Assembly (NCBI GenBank): GCA_018400545.1
Contig: JAGYLT010000119.1
Coordinates: 1 to 7,027 of the forward strand
Source: Bacteroidales bacterium
GTDB taxonomy: Bacteria > Bacteroidota > Bacteroidia > Bacteroidales > 4484-276
Reading direction: 5' to 3'
Length of the DNA: 7,027 bases
This document shows, piece after piece, positions 1-6,456 of the stretch; position 1 is the stretch's first letter; each line of letters begins with the position of its first letter. A model generated the notes under the pieces. That model was not told where the DNA came from. It saw only the letters and a list, made by a program, of their open reading frames with translations, and ran no database searches. Position numbers and translations under genes: made by a program.

Positions 1-1152
1 CATCGTCGAAACGATATCACCATTGATTGATGTGGCAAAAGTGCTGGACAATTCTGATTTTGCAATCGCCCTGACTTCCAGATAATGTTCGGCTGAAGTA
101 ACGATGTTCGGAAAACTGAAGGAAAAATCATGGGTTGTTTGCAGGTCAAAGATTTCACCAAGCCACCTTCTTCCCGAGCCGATCAGGTTCAGGTCATCAC
201 TTTCGTGAAAAGCGTAATCGTGAAAAATATTGGCAGTAAAATTTGCCTGCTCACCTGAATTTTCCAGGTTTTCAATTCTTTTTCCCTCACCTGATTTGGT
301 GGTTAAATAGTAATAGGTGTAATCGCTGTAAATATTTTTCTGATGCTCGAAGGCATTGAAGGAGGAATTTGGTGTCCATGTATCCGGCGATTCACCGTAA
401 AAAAGGATGTAGTCTCCCTCGTTGAAAATATTGTCGCCGCCATCCACAACCTGGATTGCATTCTCCAAAAGGTCATCCGGGCGGTAATCCGCATTGCTTT
501 CAGGGAGCATACCGCCGCCATTTCCATAGATGCGAATGGAAGCCGAATTTGCACCTGAAAAAGGAATACCCATTTCTGCAAGCTGATTATGCGTTAACCT
601 GTAAACACCGGTTTCCTGAACTTTAATGCGATACCAGTTGCCGGAAGCCAGCACCGAATTGTTGGTATAATTTCTAAAGTTATTGCCGGATTTTAATGGT
701 GCAGCAGGAATAATTTCCAGATCGAAACTGATTAATTTTTCATATTTGCCGGTGAGCATATTTAATCGCAATGGCAGAAACGATACGACAGCAAAAGACT
801 GATTTCTTGATGTGGCAATTTTTGACTTGATTTCGATGGCCGGGGAAATCGCAGCCGGATTGTCCAGCATCAGCATTTCCCGTGAAGTTAATTCGCTGAA
901 AACCGGATTCAAAATTTTAGCTTCTACTTTTCCGGCAGGTGCAGTTAAGGCTACTTTCTGCCTGAACCAGGGATCAACCCCGGAACCAAGGTCGTAAACA
1001 GCACCATCGAAATGAAGGCGGAGCTGGGGTTGCAACGGGTTTTTTTCCGGTTGCAGGTCGTTCCAGTTCATTTTCTGCGAAATCGTGATTGAGCCAGAAA
1101 AGGAAACGAGAGTTATGAGTGTGAATATGAGCGTCAGAAAATGGTATTTCAT
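1..1152 (-). CDS. porU: PorU, type IX secretion system C-terminal signal peptidase/sortase (N-terminal part, cut by window edge)
   Basis: This is a 384-residue N-terminal fragment, open from an ATG at 1152-1150 to the left edge. PorU is the surface protease of the T9SS that removes the C-terminal sorting domain of cargo and links the cargo to lipopolysaccharide. Residues 1 to about 26 form a signal peptide (Lys2, a hydrophobic run, small residues before Gln26). PorU-like motifs follow: S-V-L-A-S-G-x-W-Y-R-I near 166-176 with G-V-Y-R-L at 182-186, I-R-I-Y-G-N-G-G-G at 207-214, D-Y-I-L-F-Y-G-E-S-P at 247-256, and S-G-R-R-W-L-G-E at 326-333. The gingipain-like C25 catalytic domain normally lies further downstream, so the catalytic residues cannot be checked here. 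The gene diverges from the porP/gldJ pair, which supports the assignment. The start gives a complete signal peptide behind an AT-rich leader. The call rests on recalled family motifs, not a search. Confidence 0.88.
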   Translation of the reverse strand, partial: MKYHFLTLIFTLITLVSFSGSITISQKMNWNDLQPEKNPLQPQLRLHFDGAVYDLGSGVDPWFRQKVALTAPAGKVEAKILNPVFSELTSREMLMLDNPAAISPAIEIKSKIATSRNQSFAVVSFLPLRLNMLTGKYEKLISFDLEIIPAAPLKSGNNFRNYTNNSVLASGNWYRIKVQETGVYRLTHNQLAEMGIPFSGANSASIRIYGNGGGMLPESNADYRPDDLLENAIQVVDGGDNIFNEGDYILFYGESPDTWTPNSSFNAFEHQKNIYSDYTYYYLTTKSGEGKRIENLENSGEQANFTANIFHDYAFHESDDLNLIGSGRRWLGEIFDLQTTHDFSFSFPNIVTSAEHYLEVRAIAKSELSSTFATSINGDIVSTM

Positions 1153-1463
1153 TGATTTTAAAATTTTTATCCTGTACAGTCAGAAACGTTCATTGAATCC
1201 GGTTGTTCAAAAATCTTTATTCGCTGACAAGCTTCGAATTCATTGGTTTAAATACCTGATTAAAAATAAGTCCATAAAAAACGAAACATCTCAGTTGATA
1301 TTGCGAATTTTTCATCCATGTGACATCCTGGAGAAATTTGCTTATTTCGCGGAGCATTACGGGCAATTCTTCAACCGGCTTCAGGAATCCCCGGATGCTA
1401 AAATATCTGCAACAATAAAGAGTTATAAATCAGACAAAAGGTTGCGTGACTGGTTGCTTCAAC
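1153..1463. other. Divergent intergenic region between porU and the porP-like gene
   Basis: These 311 AT-rich bases separate two divergent start codons, so promoters for both units should lie here. I looked for the Bacteroidota promoter pattern (TTTG, about 19-21 bases, TAnnTTTG) on both strands and found only partial matches, none good enough to place a promoter. I also saw no strong hairpin and no tRNA-like fold. One plus-strand frame stays open across the whole interval, beginning inside porU at 1085 and ending at 1471. Its protein resembles nothing I recognise and its only ATG codons lie antisense to porU, so I do not call it a gene. Confidence 0.6.
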
Positions 1464-2453
1464 ATGATTAAAAATATTCTTAAAATATTCGTTATCCTGC
1501 TGGCTTTGAGTTTTTTCAGACCAGGCGCCAGTGCACAGGATTACACCTATTCCCAGTTTTACGCCAATCCGCTTTACCTGAACCCGGCACTTGCCGGTTC
1601 AGAAACCTGCCCCAGAATCATCCTCAATTACCGCAACCAGTGGCCTTCACTGCCAAAGGCTTTTGTTTCGTACAGCGCCTCCTACGATCAGTATTCCGAA
1701 TTTCTTTCGGGTGGCTTTGGTTTACATTTCAACTACAACAAAAGCGGTGAAGTGGGCCTCAGCGAATTTCAATTGAATGGATCCTATGCATATAATTTTT
1801 GGATCAGCGATTTGCTGGAAGCTAACCTCGCTGTGCAGGCCGGATTGGGAAACCAGGGGCTGAACAAGAATAACCTGATTACAGGATTCGACCCCAATGG
1901 TGATCCGATTACACCTAATTTGGATGATTATCAGGACAACATCCTTTATCCTGATTTTGCCACAGGATTTCTTTTGGGATACGATGAAAAATACTTTCTT
2001 GGTGGGGCAGTCCATCACCTTTCGCAACCCAATGTTAGCCTGCAAACCGGCGGAGAATACAACCTGCCAATGAAGTTCACAGTACATGCCGGTGCCAACC
2101 TCCAGCTTCGAAGCAGTGGTTTTCGAAGAAGTCGCGGACCGGAGCCGGAGATTTCACCAAATATCATGTATCAGCAACAAGGCGAATATCAACAGCTTAA
2201 CATCGGAACTTATTTTACATACGCGCCTTTTGTGGCCGGCATTTGGTACCGGCATGCATTTACAAATCCTGATGCCGTGATCGTATCGCTTGGTTTGCAG
2301 CGGGATAAACTCCGGCTGGGCTACAGTTTTGATTATACCATTTCATCACTGTCTATTGCAGGCGGTGGGGCTCATGAAATCTCCGTTTCATGGGTTTTTG
2401 AATGCGACGAAAAAAGAAGAAGATCGAGAGCAATAAAATGCCCATCATTTTAG
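1464..2453 (+). CDS. PorP/SprF-family type IX secretion outer-membrane protein
   Basis: This is a 329-residue predicted outer-membrane beta-barrel of the PorP/SprF family. Members associate with the T9SS and often sit beside large gliding adhesins or machinery genes. Residues 1-24 are a signal peptide, probably cut after A-S-A with Gln25 first in the mature protein. Family hallmarks follow: Y-S-Q-F-Y-A-N-P-L-Y-L-N-P-A-L-A-G-S at 29-46, N-Y-R-N-Q-W-P at 55-61, then alternating aromatic/glycine strands, and a C-terminal block with H-E-I-S at 304-307, Cys314 and a final C-P-S-F (326-329). An in-frame GTG at 1446 would put six extra residues before the signal peptide, so I chose the ATG at 1464. 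No clear Shine-Dalgarno sequence precedes it. gldJ follows 33 bases later on the same strand with no visible terminator between, so the two are probably co-transcribed. Bacteroidota often carry many paralogues, so I cannot say whether this is the core PorP or a specialised copy. Confidence 0.9.
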   Translation: MIKNILKIFVILLALSFFRPGASAQDYTYSQFYANPLYLNPALAGSETCPRIILNYRNQWPSLPKAFVSYSASYDQYSEFLSGGFGLHFNYNKSGEVGLSEFQLNGSYAYNFWISDLLEANLAVQAGLGNQGLNKNNLITGFDPNGDPITPNLDDYQDNILYPDFATGFLLGYDEKYFLGGAVHHLSQPNVSLQTGGEYNLPMKFTVHAGANLQLRSSGFRRSRGPEPEISPNIMYQQQGEYQQLNIGTYFTYAPFVAGIWYRHAFTNPDAVIVSLGLQRDKLRLGYSFDYTISSLSIAGGGAHEISVSWVFECDEKRRRSRAIKCPSF

Positions 2454-2486
2454 TTAGTGTACCTGTTTTTTAAAAAATCATAATAG

Positions 2487-3506
2487 ATGACACTTAATTT
2501 CAAGCAGTTATTCAGTCTTTTAATCATCACAGCAATAGCGGTTGCCATCACCTCATGCAAGGGTATCATCGGAAGCAAAAATGAGGTTTCGGCTACAACA
2601 GGCTGGGAATACAACGAACCGGATTACGGCGGATTTCAGGTTAGTGATATCAATGAGCAGGAAACTGGCCCTGGCCTGGTATTTATCCAGGGGGGGTCTT
2701 TTATTATGGGCCAGATGGCCGAAGACCCTTTATACGAAGTTTCAGCTCCGGCACGTCGCGTTACTGTGAGATCATTTTACATGGATGAAACTGAAGTAAC
2801 CAACCTGGATTACCTGGAATATTTATACTGGATTCAACGGATTTTTGGGGATGAATATCCCGAAGTTTACCGCAATGCTTTGCCGGACACACTGGTTTGG
2901 CGCGACAAGCTGGCTTATAACGAACCACTCACAACTTTATATCTTCGTCACCCCGCATACCACGATTATCCTGTGGTTGGCGTTACCTGGCTTCAGGCAT
3001 CCGACTATTGCATCTGGCGCTCCGACAGGGTGAACGAAATGCTGCTCATCAAACAGGGCATCCTTTCACCGGATCCGGACCAGTCGGCCAGGGACAATTT
3101 CAATACACAGTCCTATCTTGCCGGGCAATATGACGGACTGGTGAATGAGCCATTGCAGGATCTTGATCCCGAAGGAACCGGCGAACGTCGCGTGAAAATG
3201 GAAGACGGAATCCTGTTGCCAAACTACAGGTTGCCCACCGAAGCCGAATGGGAGTATGCTGCGCTTGGCCTTTACGGCGAATATGAGATGATTACCGAAA
3301 GAAGGATTTATCCATGGTCGGGCCACCAGGTGAGGAATATCGAAAGCAAAAGTGAATATGGTGAATTTATGGCTAACTTTAAAAGGGCACGCGGCGACTA
3401 CATGGGTATTGCAGGAAGCCTGAACGATGGTGCCGATATTACGGCACCCGTTGGCATTTATCCACCCAACGATTTTGGACTGTACAACATGAAGCAGCCA
3501 ACGTAG
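2487..3506 (+). CDS. gldJ: GldJ gliding/T9SS lipoprotein, N-terminal two-thirds (ends at a frameshift)
   Basis: GldJ is an outer-membrane lipoprotein with a sulfatase-modifying-factor (FGE-like) fold, needed for gliding and for a stable T9SS in flavobacteria. This 339-codon frame has a lipoprotein signal: a hydrophobic stretch, then I-T-S-C with acylated Cys24. T-G-W-E-Y-N-E-P-x-x-G-G-F at 38-50 is typical of GldJ. The FGE-like domain begins at G-P-G-L-V-F-I-Q-G-G (61-70), with M-D-E-T-E-V-T-N at 99-106, V-G-V-T-W at 164-168 and Y-R-L-P-T-E-A-E-W-E-Y at 247-257. The frame runs through N-D-F-G-L-Y-N-M (328-335), then reads four unrelated residues to a TAG at 3504-3506. The expected continuation follows in another frame (next entry). 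Together they give about 496 residues, close to a full GldJ. As read, this is a truncated product. A sequencing or assembly error is as likely as a real mutation. Confidence 0.9.
   Translation: MTLNFKQLFSLLIITAIAVAITSCKGIIGSKNEVSATTGWEYNEPDYGGFQVSDINEQETGPGLVFIQGGSFIMGQMAEDPLYEVSAPARRVTVRSFYMDETEVTNLDYLEYLYWIQRIFGDEYPEVYRNALPDTLVWRDKLAYNEPLTTLYLRHPAYHDYPVVGVTWLQASDYCIWRSDRVNEMLLIKQGILSPDPDQSARDNFNTQSYLAGQYDGLVNEPLQDLDPEGTGERRVKMEDGILLPNYRLPTEAEWEYAALGLYGEYEMITERRIYPWSGHQVRNIESKSEYGEFMANFKRARGDYMGIAGSLNDGADITAPVGIYPPNDFGLYNMKQPT
3489..3506 (+). other. gldJ: Frameshift junction within gldJ
   Basis: Codon ATG (3489-3491) ends the conserved L-Y-N-M and codon AAC (3500-3502) begins the conserved N-V-A-E-W, but eight bases separate them. 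Related FGE-like proteins usually read N-M-x-G-N-V-x-E-W, which needs six. Dropping two A bases (3492-3493) would give N-M-A-A-N-V-A-E-W. A one-base loss, or loss of one copy of a short ATGA/TGAA repeat, would also restore frame with a slightly longer loop. No X-XXY-YYZ slippery heptamer is present at the site. Confidence 0.85.
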
Positions 3507-3979
3507 CCGAATGGACACAGGATGTCTATCGTCCGCTGAGCCATGAAGATGTGGCAGATTTCAGCCCCTACCGGGGTAACGTATTTATGACTCCGGTTCT
3601 TGACGAGGAAGGCAATCTGGCCGAAAAAGACAGCCTTGGCCGTATCCGTTACCGTGAAATTACTCCCAAGGAAGCGGAAGGCCGTTTTAATTATCGCGAA
3701 GCCAATAACATCAACTACCTCGATGGTGATAATCGTTCGATCATTGATCGCGGCAAATGGGATGGTGAAGTAAACAACAGCAGCTCCACCAATGATATGT
3801 ACAACTACCCCAACAGCAGCCTGATCAACGACCAGGCGCGTGTTTATAAAGGAGGCTCCTGGAAAGACGGCCCGTTTTACCTCAGCCCGGGTGTAAGGCG
3901 TTTCCTGGATCAGGAAAAAGCCACTGATTTCATCGGATTTAGATGTGCGATGGACCGGGTGGGAACGCCGGCCAGATAA
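3491..3979 (+). CDS. gldJ: GldJ, C-terminal third in the shifted frame
   Basis: This frame is offset by -1 from the upstream part of gldJ and resumes the FGE-like domain exactly where it broke: N-V-A-E-W from 3500, then D-V-Y-R-P-L-S. Later GldJ-like blocks are P-Y-R-G-N-V-F, E-K-D-S-L-G-R, V-Y-K-G-G-S-W-K-D, L-S-P-G-V-R-R-F-L-D-Q and the closing I-G-F-R-C-A-M. The FGE core motif G-G-S-W and the terminal G-F-R-C belong to the same fold as the N-terminal half. The segment has no plausible start of its own at the true junction. The first ATG in frame, at 3587, lies well inside conserved sequence, and GTG at 3551 is likewise internal. It is therefore the tail of gldJ rather than a separate gene. 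The TAA at 3977-3979 is followed 16 bases later by the terminator hairpin. The 5' limit given is the earliest codon that could belong after the join. Confidence 0.87.
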   Translation, partial: EAANVAEWTQDVYRPLSHEDVADFSPYRGNVFMTPVLDEEGNLAEKDSLGRIRYREITPKEAEGRFNYREANNINYLDGDNRSIIDRGKWDGEVNNSSSTNDMYNYPNSSLINDQARVYKGGSWKDGPFYLSPGVRRFLDQEKATDFIGFRCAMDRVGTPAR

Positions 3980-3995
3980 ACCATAATTTTTTTTT

Positions 3996-4065
3996 AAAAG
4001 CTGTACCAGTGCCTGATTTGTTGAAAATATCATTTGACAAACAGGCAAAAACCGGTACAGCTTTT
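3996..4065 (+). terminator. Long two-part hairpin, intrinsic terminator after gldJ
   Basis: The arms AAAAGCTGTACC (3996-4007) and GGTACAGCTTTT (4054-4065) pair perfectly over 12 bp. Inside them TGCCTG (4010-4015) pairs with CAGGCA (4042-4047), and TTTGT (4017-4021) with ACAAA (4037-4041), with A4016 bulged and a loop of about 15 bases. An asymmetric internal loop (2 against 6 bases) separates the outer and inner stems. T residues continue to 4067 and, after one A, through 4073. This is the form of a Rho-independent terminator for plus-strand transcription. It begins 16 bases after the gldJ stop and ends 34 bases before the murF start. A run of nine T at 3987-3995 lies just upstream. Confidence 0.88.
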
Positions 4066-4099
4066 TTATTTTTATCCTCTCAAATGGCATCCACAGTAT

Positions 4100-5398
4100 A
4101 TGAATCCTGACATCGAAAGTCTTTACGAAATTTATCTGCAACATCACAAAATCACCATCGACTCCAGAAAGGTTGAATCCGGAAGTTTGTTTTTTGCTTT
4201 GAAAGGCGAAAACTTCGATGGGAATAAATTTGCAGAAGATGCCCTGAAAAAGGGCGCTGCATTTGCGATCACAGATGATGAAACACTTCCTGAATCCGAC
4301 CGGATAATTAAAGTGGAAGATGTTGTGAAAACCCTGCAAAAGCTGGCAATATTTCACCGTGATCAATTGATGGTTCCCGTTATCGGGATTACAGGATCGA
4401 ATGGGAAAACCACCACCAAAGAGTTGATCAACGCGGTGCTGAAGAAAAAATACAGAACCTTTGCCACTGTCGGCAACCTGAACAACCACATCGGTGTGCC
4501 GCTTTCTGTGCTGTCGATCCAAAGCCATCATGAAATGGCTGTCATTGAAATGGGTGCAAACCACCAGGGTGAAATCGGTGCGCTGAGCAACATGTGCAAA
4601 CCCGATTTCGGGATCATCACCAACATCGGGAAAGCCCACCTGGAAGGATTTGGCGGATACGAAGGTGTGATTAAGGCCAAAACGGAACTTTACCGGTACA
4701 TCCGCGAATCCGGCGGAAAGCTGTTTGTAAATGCAGCCGATCCACTCCTCCTGGAAAAATCCAAAGGCGTCAAAAGCATTTATTATGGTAATGATGACCG
4801 GGCAACCGTGGCCGGAGAAATCATAGAAAAGTTTCCTTTTATAAAGATGCGGATGCTGATCCACAATGAGCAAATAGTGATCAAAACAAATATGGTTGGT
4901 GCATACAACCTGGATAATACGCTGGCGGCTGCGTGTATCGGCAATCATTTTGGGGTATCACCCAATCAAATCCGGGAGGCCATCGAGAAATATCACCCTC
5001 AAAATCACAGGTCGCAGTGGTATGAAACCAAAAAGAACAAAATCGTTATGGACGCATACAATGCCAACCCCACCTCCATGCTGCTGGCCCTGGAGCATTT
5101 TGCAGAATCTCCCTTTAAAAACAAAATGCTGATCCTGGGTGACATGCTTGAGCTGGGCGCTGAAAGCCAGGAGGAGCACCTGAACATCATCCGGAAAATC
5201 GGTGAATTAAAGCTGGAAGATGTTTTGCTCGTTGGCCCGGAGTTTTCCCGGGCCTCCAAAGGTGAAGCTGGCTTTTCGGTTTTCCCGGATGTTGAGGAAG
5301 CCATCGACGGACTTAGAAAAATAAATCCGGCAGATAAAACAATCCTGATCAAAGGTTCGCGGGGTATCCAACTGGAAAAAACACTGGAGGTGCTGTAG
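4100..5398 (+). CDS. murF: MurF, UDP-N-acetylmuramoyl-tripeptide--D-alanyl-D-alanine ligase
   Basis: This cytoplasmic ATP-dependent ligase adds D-Ala-D-Ala to UDP-MurNAc-tripeptide, completing the pentapeptide precursor of peptidoglycan. The 432-residue protein has the three Mur-ligase domains. The substrate-binding N-terminal part includes I-D-S-R-K-V at 20-25. The central ATPase has the P-loop G-I-T-G-S-N-G-K-T-T at 96-105, N-L-N-N-H-I-G-V-P at 127-134, E-M-G-A at 150-153, N-I-G-K-A-H-L-E at 175-182 and K-A-K-T-E-L at 192-197, which holds the lysine expected to be carbamylated. The C-terminal domain has D-A-Y-N-A-N-P-T-S at 318-326, L-G-D-M-L-E-L-G at 346-353 and K-G-S-R-G at 418-422. A TTG at 4034 would start inside the terminator hairpin and add residues with no family match, so I chose the ATG at 4100. 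No Shine-Dalgarno sequence or promoter is obvious. No key motif is missing. anmK overlaps the stop. Confidence 0.96.
   Translation: MNPDIESLYEIYLQHHKITIDSRKVESGSLFFALKGENFDGNKFAEDALKKGAAFAITDDETLPESDRIIKVEDVVKTLQKLAIFHRDQLMVPVIGITGSNGKTTTKELINAVLKKKYRTFATVGNLNNHIGVPLSVLSIQSHHEMAVIEMGANHQGEIGALSNMCKPDFGIITNIGKAHLEGFGGYEGVIKAKTELYRYIRESGGKLFVNAADPLLLEKSKGVKSIYYGNDDRATVAGEIIEKFPFIKMRMLIHNEQIVIKTNMVGAYNLDNTLAAACIGNHFGVSPNQIREAIEKYHPQNHRSQWYETKKNKIVMDAYNANPTSMLLALEHFAESPFKNKMLILGDMLELGAESQEEHLNIIRKIGELKLEDVLLVGPEFSRASKGEAGFSVFPDVEEAIDGLRKINPADKTILIKGSRGIQLEKTLEVL
5386..5391 (+). promoter_or_regulatory. Shine-Dalgarno sequence of anmK inside the murF 3' end
   Basis: GGAGGT lies in the last murF codons (Glu-Val of the terminal L-E-V-L), with seven bases between GGAGG and the GTG at 5398. 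It decides the anmK start: the GTG begins just before the conserved A-I-G-M-M-S-G-T-S motif, whereas the next ATG codons lie inside that motif. Such a clear site is unusual in this window, where other starts lack one, and could partly be chance because the codons are also coding. Confidence 0.65.
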
Positions 5399-6456
5399 TG
5401 AAAAGCGTTTCTGCTATCGGAATGATGTCGGGGACTTCGCTGGACGGCGTTGACATTGCTTTCTGCAGATTCTCAGGAAGCCCGGATAATCCGGAATGGG
5501 AAATTCGTTTTGCAGAAACCATTCCTTATGATTCAGTCTGGAAAAACAGGTTGTCGCAGGCACACAAATTATCCGGCGAGGAACTGGCAAAACTGGATAT
5601 GGAATATGGCCGGTATCTTGGCCGCACTGCAAATGCTTTTATCTCGAAATACAAATGCCAGGCTGATTTTATCGCCTCGCACGGGCATACCATTTTTCAC
5701 CGCCCTGAATCCGGGTTTACGCTTCAAATTGGAAACGGTGCTGAACTGGCGGCCGAAACCAAATGCACTACGGTTTGTGATTTCCGTTCGCTGGATGTGG
5801 CCCTTGGGGGGCAGGGAGCGCCGCTGGTTCCCATTGGCGATAGCATCCTGTTTGGAGCCTACGAATCATGTATAAACCTGGGTGGTTTTGCCAATATTTC
5901 TTACGAAAAAAATAACGAGCGGATTGCATTTGACATTTGCCCGGCCAATATGGGGCTGAATTATTTTGCTGCCATACTGGGAGCCGTTTACGATGAAAAT
6001 GGGACGATGGCATCCTCAGGAAAAATAAACACTGACTTGCTCTCAGCACTCAACGATCTGGCATTTTATAAACTTGAGCCGCCAAAATCCCTGGGTAGGG
6101 AGTGGTTTGAGCAAGTTTTCCTTTCCGTGATAACCCGTCATAAAATTTCTGTTCAGGATACCCTGCGTACTATCACCGAGCACATTGCTTTGCAGATTGG
6201 AGAAGCCACAAAAAATCATCAGGAAGGGAAAATTTTAATAACCGGTGGAGGTGCGGAAAATCAATATCTGATTTCAAAAATCATGGATTATGCGCATGGT
6301 GAAATTGTGATTCCCGAAAAGCAAATCATCCATTTTAAAGAGGCATTGGTTTTTGCCTTTTTGGGCTGGCTCAGGTTGCAGGGCAGAGTAAACACGCTGG
6401 CATCGGTTACCGGTGCTTCCCGCGACAGCTCAGGCGGATCGGTTTACTTAACCTGA
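5398..6456 (+). CDS. anmK: AnmK, anhydro-N-acetylmuramic acid kinase
   Basis: AnmK opens the 1,6-anhydro ring of anhydroMurNAc and phosphorylates it to MurNAc-6-phosphate, a cytoplasmic step of peptidoglycan recycling. The 352-residue protein matches the family in length and motifs: ATP-binding G-M-M-S-G-T-S-L-D-G-V-D at 8-19, S-H-G-H-T at 94-98, L-Q-I-G-N-G at 109-114, G-G-Q-G-A-P-L-V-P at 137-145, N-L-G-G-F-A-N-I-S at 160-168, G-R-E-W-F at 233-237, and a second nucleotide-binding stretch T-G-G-G-A-E-N at 282-288. The block usually read as F-D-T-G-P-G-N is F-D-I-C-P-A-N here (178-184). Its Asp179 probably corresponds to the catalytic base, and I believe this variant is common in Bacteroidota. 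The GTG start shares its G with the murF TAG stop, implying co-transcription and translational coupling. The 3' end overlaps the convergent trpF-like gene by 13 bases. No MurNAc-6-phosphate etherase gene is visible. Confidence 0.95.
   Translation: MKSVSAIGMMSGTSLDGVDIAFCRFSGSPDNPEWEIRFAETIPYDSVWKNRLSQAHKLSGEELAKLDMEYGRYLGRTANAFISKYKCQADFIASHGHTIFHRPESGFTLQIGNGAELAAETKCTTVCDFRSLDVALGGQGAPLVPIGDSILFGAYESCINLGGFANISYEKNNERIAFDICPANMGLNYFAAILGAVYDENGTMASSGKINTDLLSALNDLAFYKLEPPKSLGREWFEQVFLSVITRHKISVQDTLRTITEHIALQIGEATKNHQEGKILITGGGAENQYLISKIMDYAHGEIVIPEKQIIHFKEALVFAFLGWLRLQGRVNTLASVTGASRDSSGGSVYLT

Noticed and set aside
1199..1378. CCGGTTG near 1199 and CAACCGG near 1372 as inverted repeats in the divergent intergenic region.
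   Set aside because: Seven bases with a spacing of about 165 bases is expected by chance and the flanks do not extend the pairing.
1471..1490. Two copies of AAAATATTC spaced 11 bases apart at the start of the porP-like gene, with a similar AAAATATCT near 1400.
   Set aside because: They encode the Lys/Ile/Phe-rich start of the signal peptide and are short AT-rich words, so an operator cannot be argued from this alone.
2466..2477. TTTTTTAAAAAA palindrome between the porP-like gene and gldJ.
   Set aside because: It is a pure A/T palindrome with no GC stem or loop, so it is unlikely to terminate transcription. The 33-base gap looks like ordinary intra-operon spacing.
4033..4062. TTTGACA at 4033-4039 as a possible -35/-33 promoter element for murF.
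   Set aside because: It lies in the loop and descending arm of the hairpin, and no matching TAnnTTTG or TATAAT element is found at the right distance.
3458..4948. A 496-codon open frame on the minus strand, antisense to the gldJ end, the terminator and most of murF.
   Set aside because: It is the complement of two clearly coding regions, crosses the terminator hairpin and shows no domain or motif I recognise. It is best explained by codon bias of the real genes.
5414..6049. Minus-strand and alternative plus-strand open frames within anmK.
   Set aside because: AnmK motifs run the full length of the 5398-6456 frame, and the other frames have no family features.
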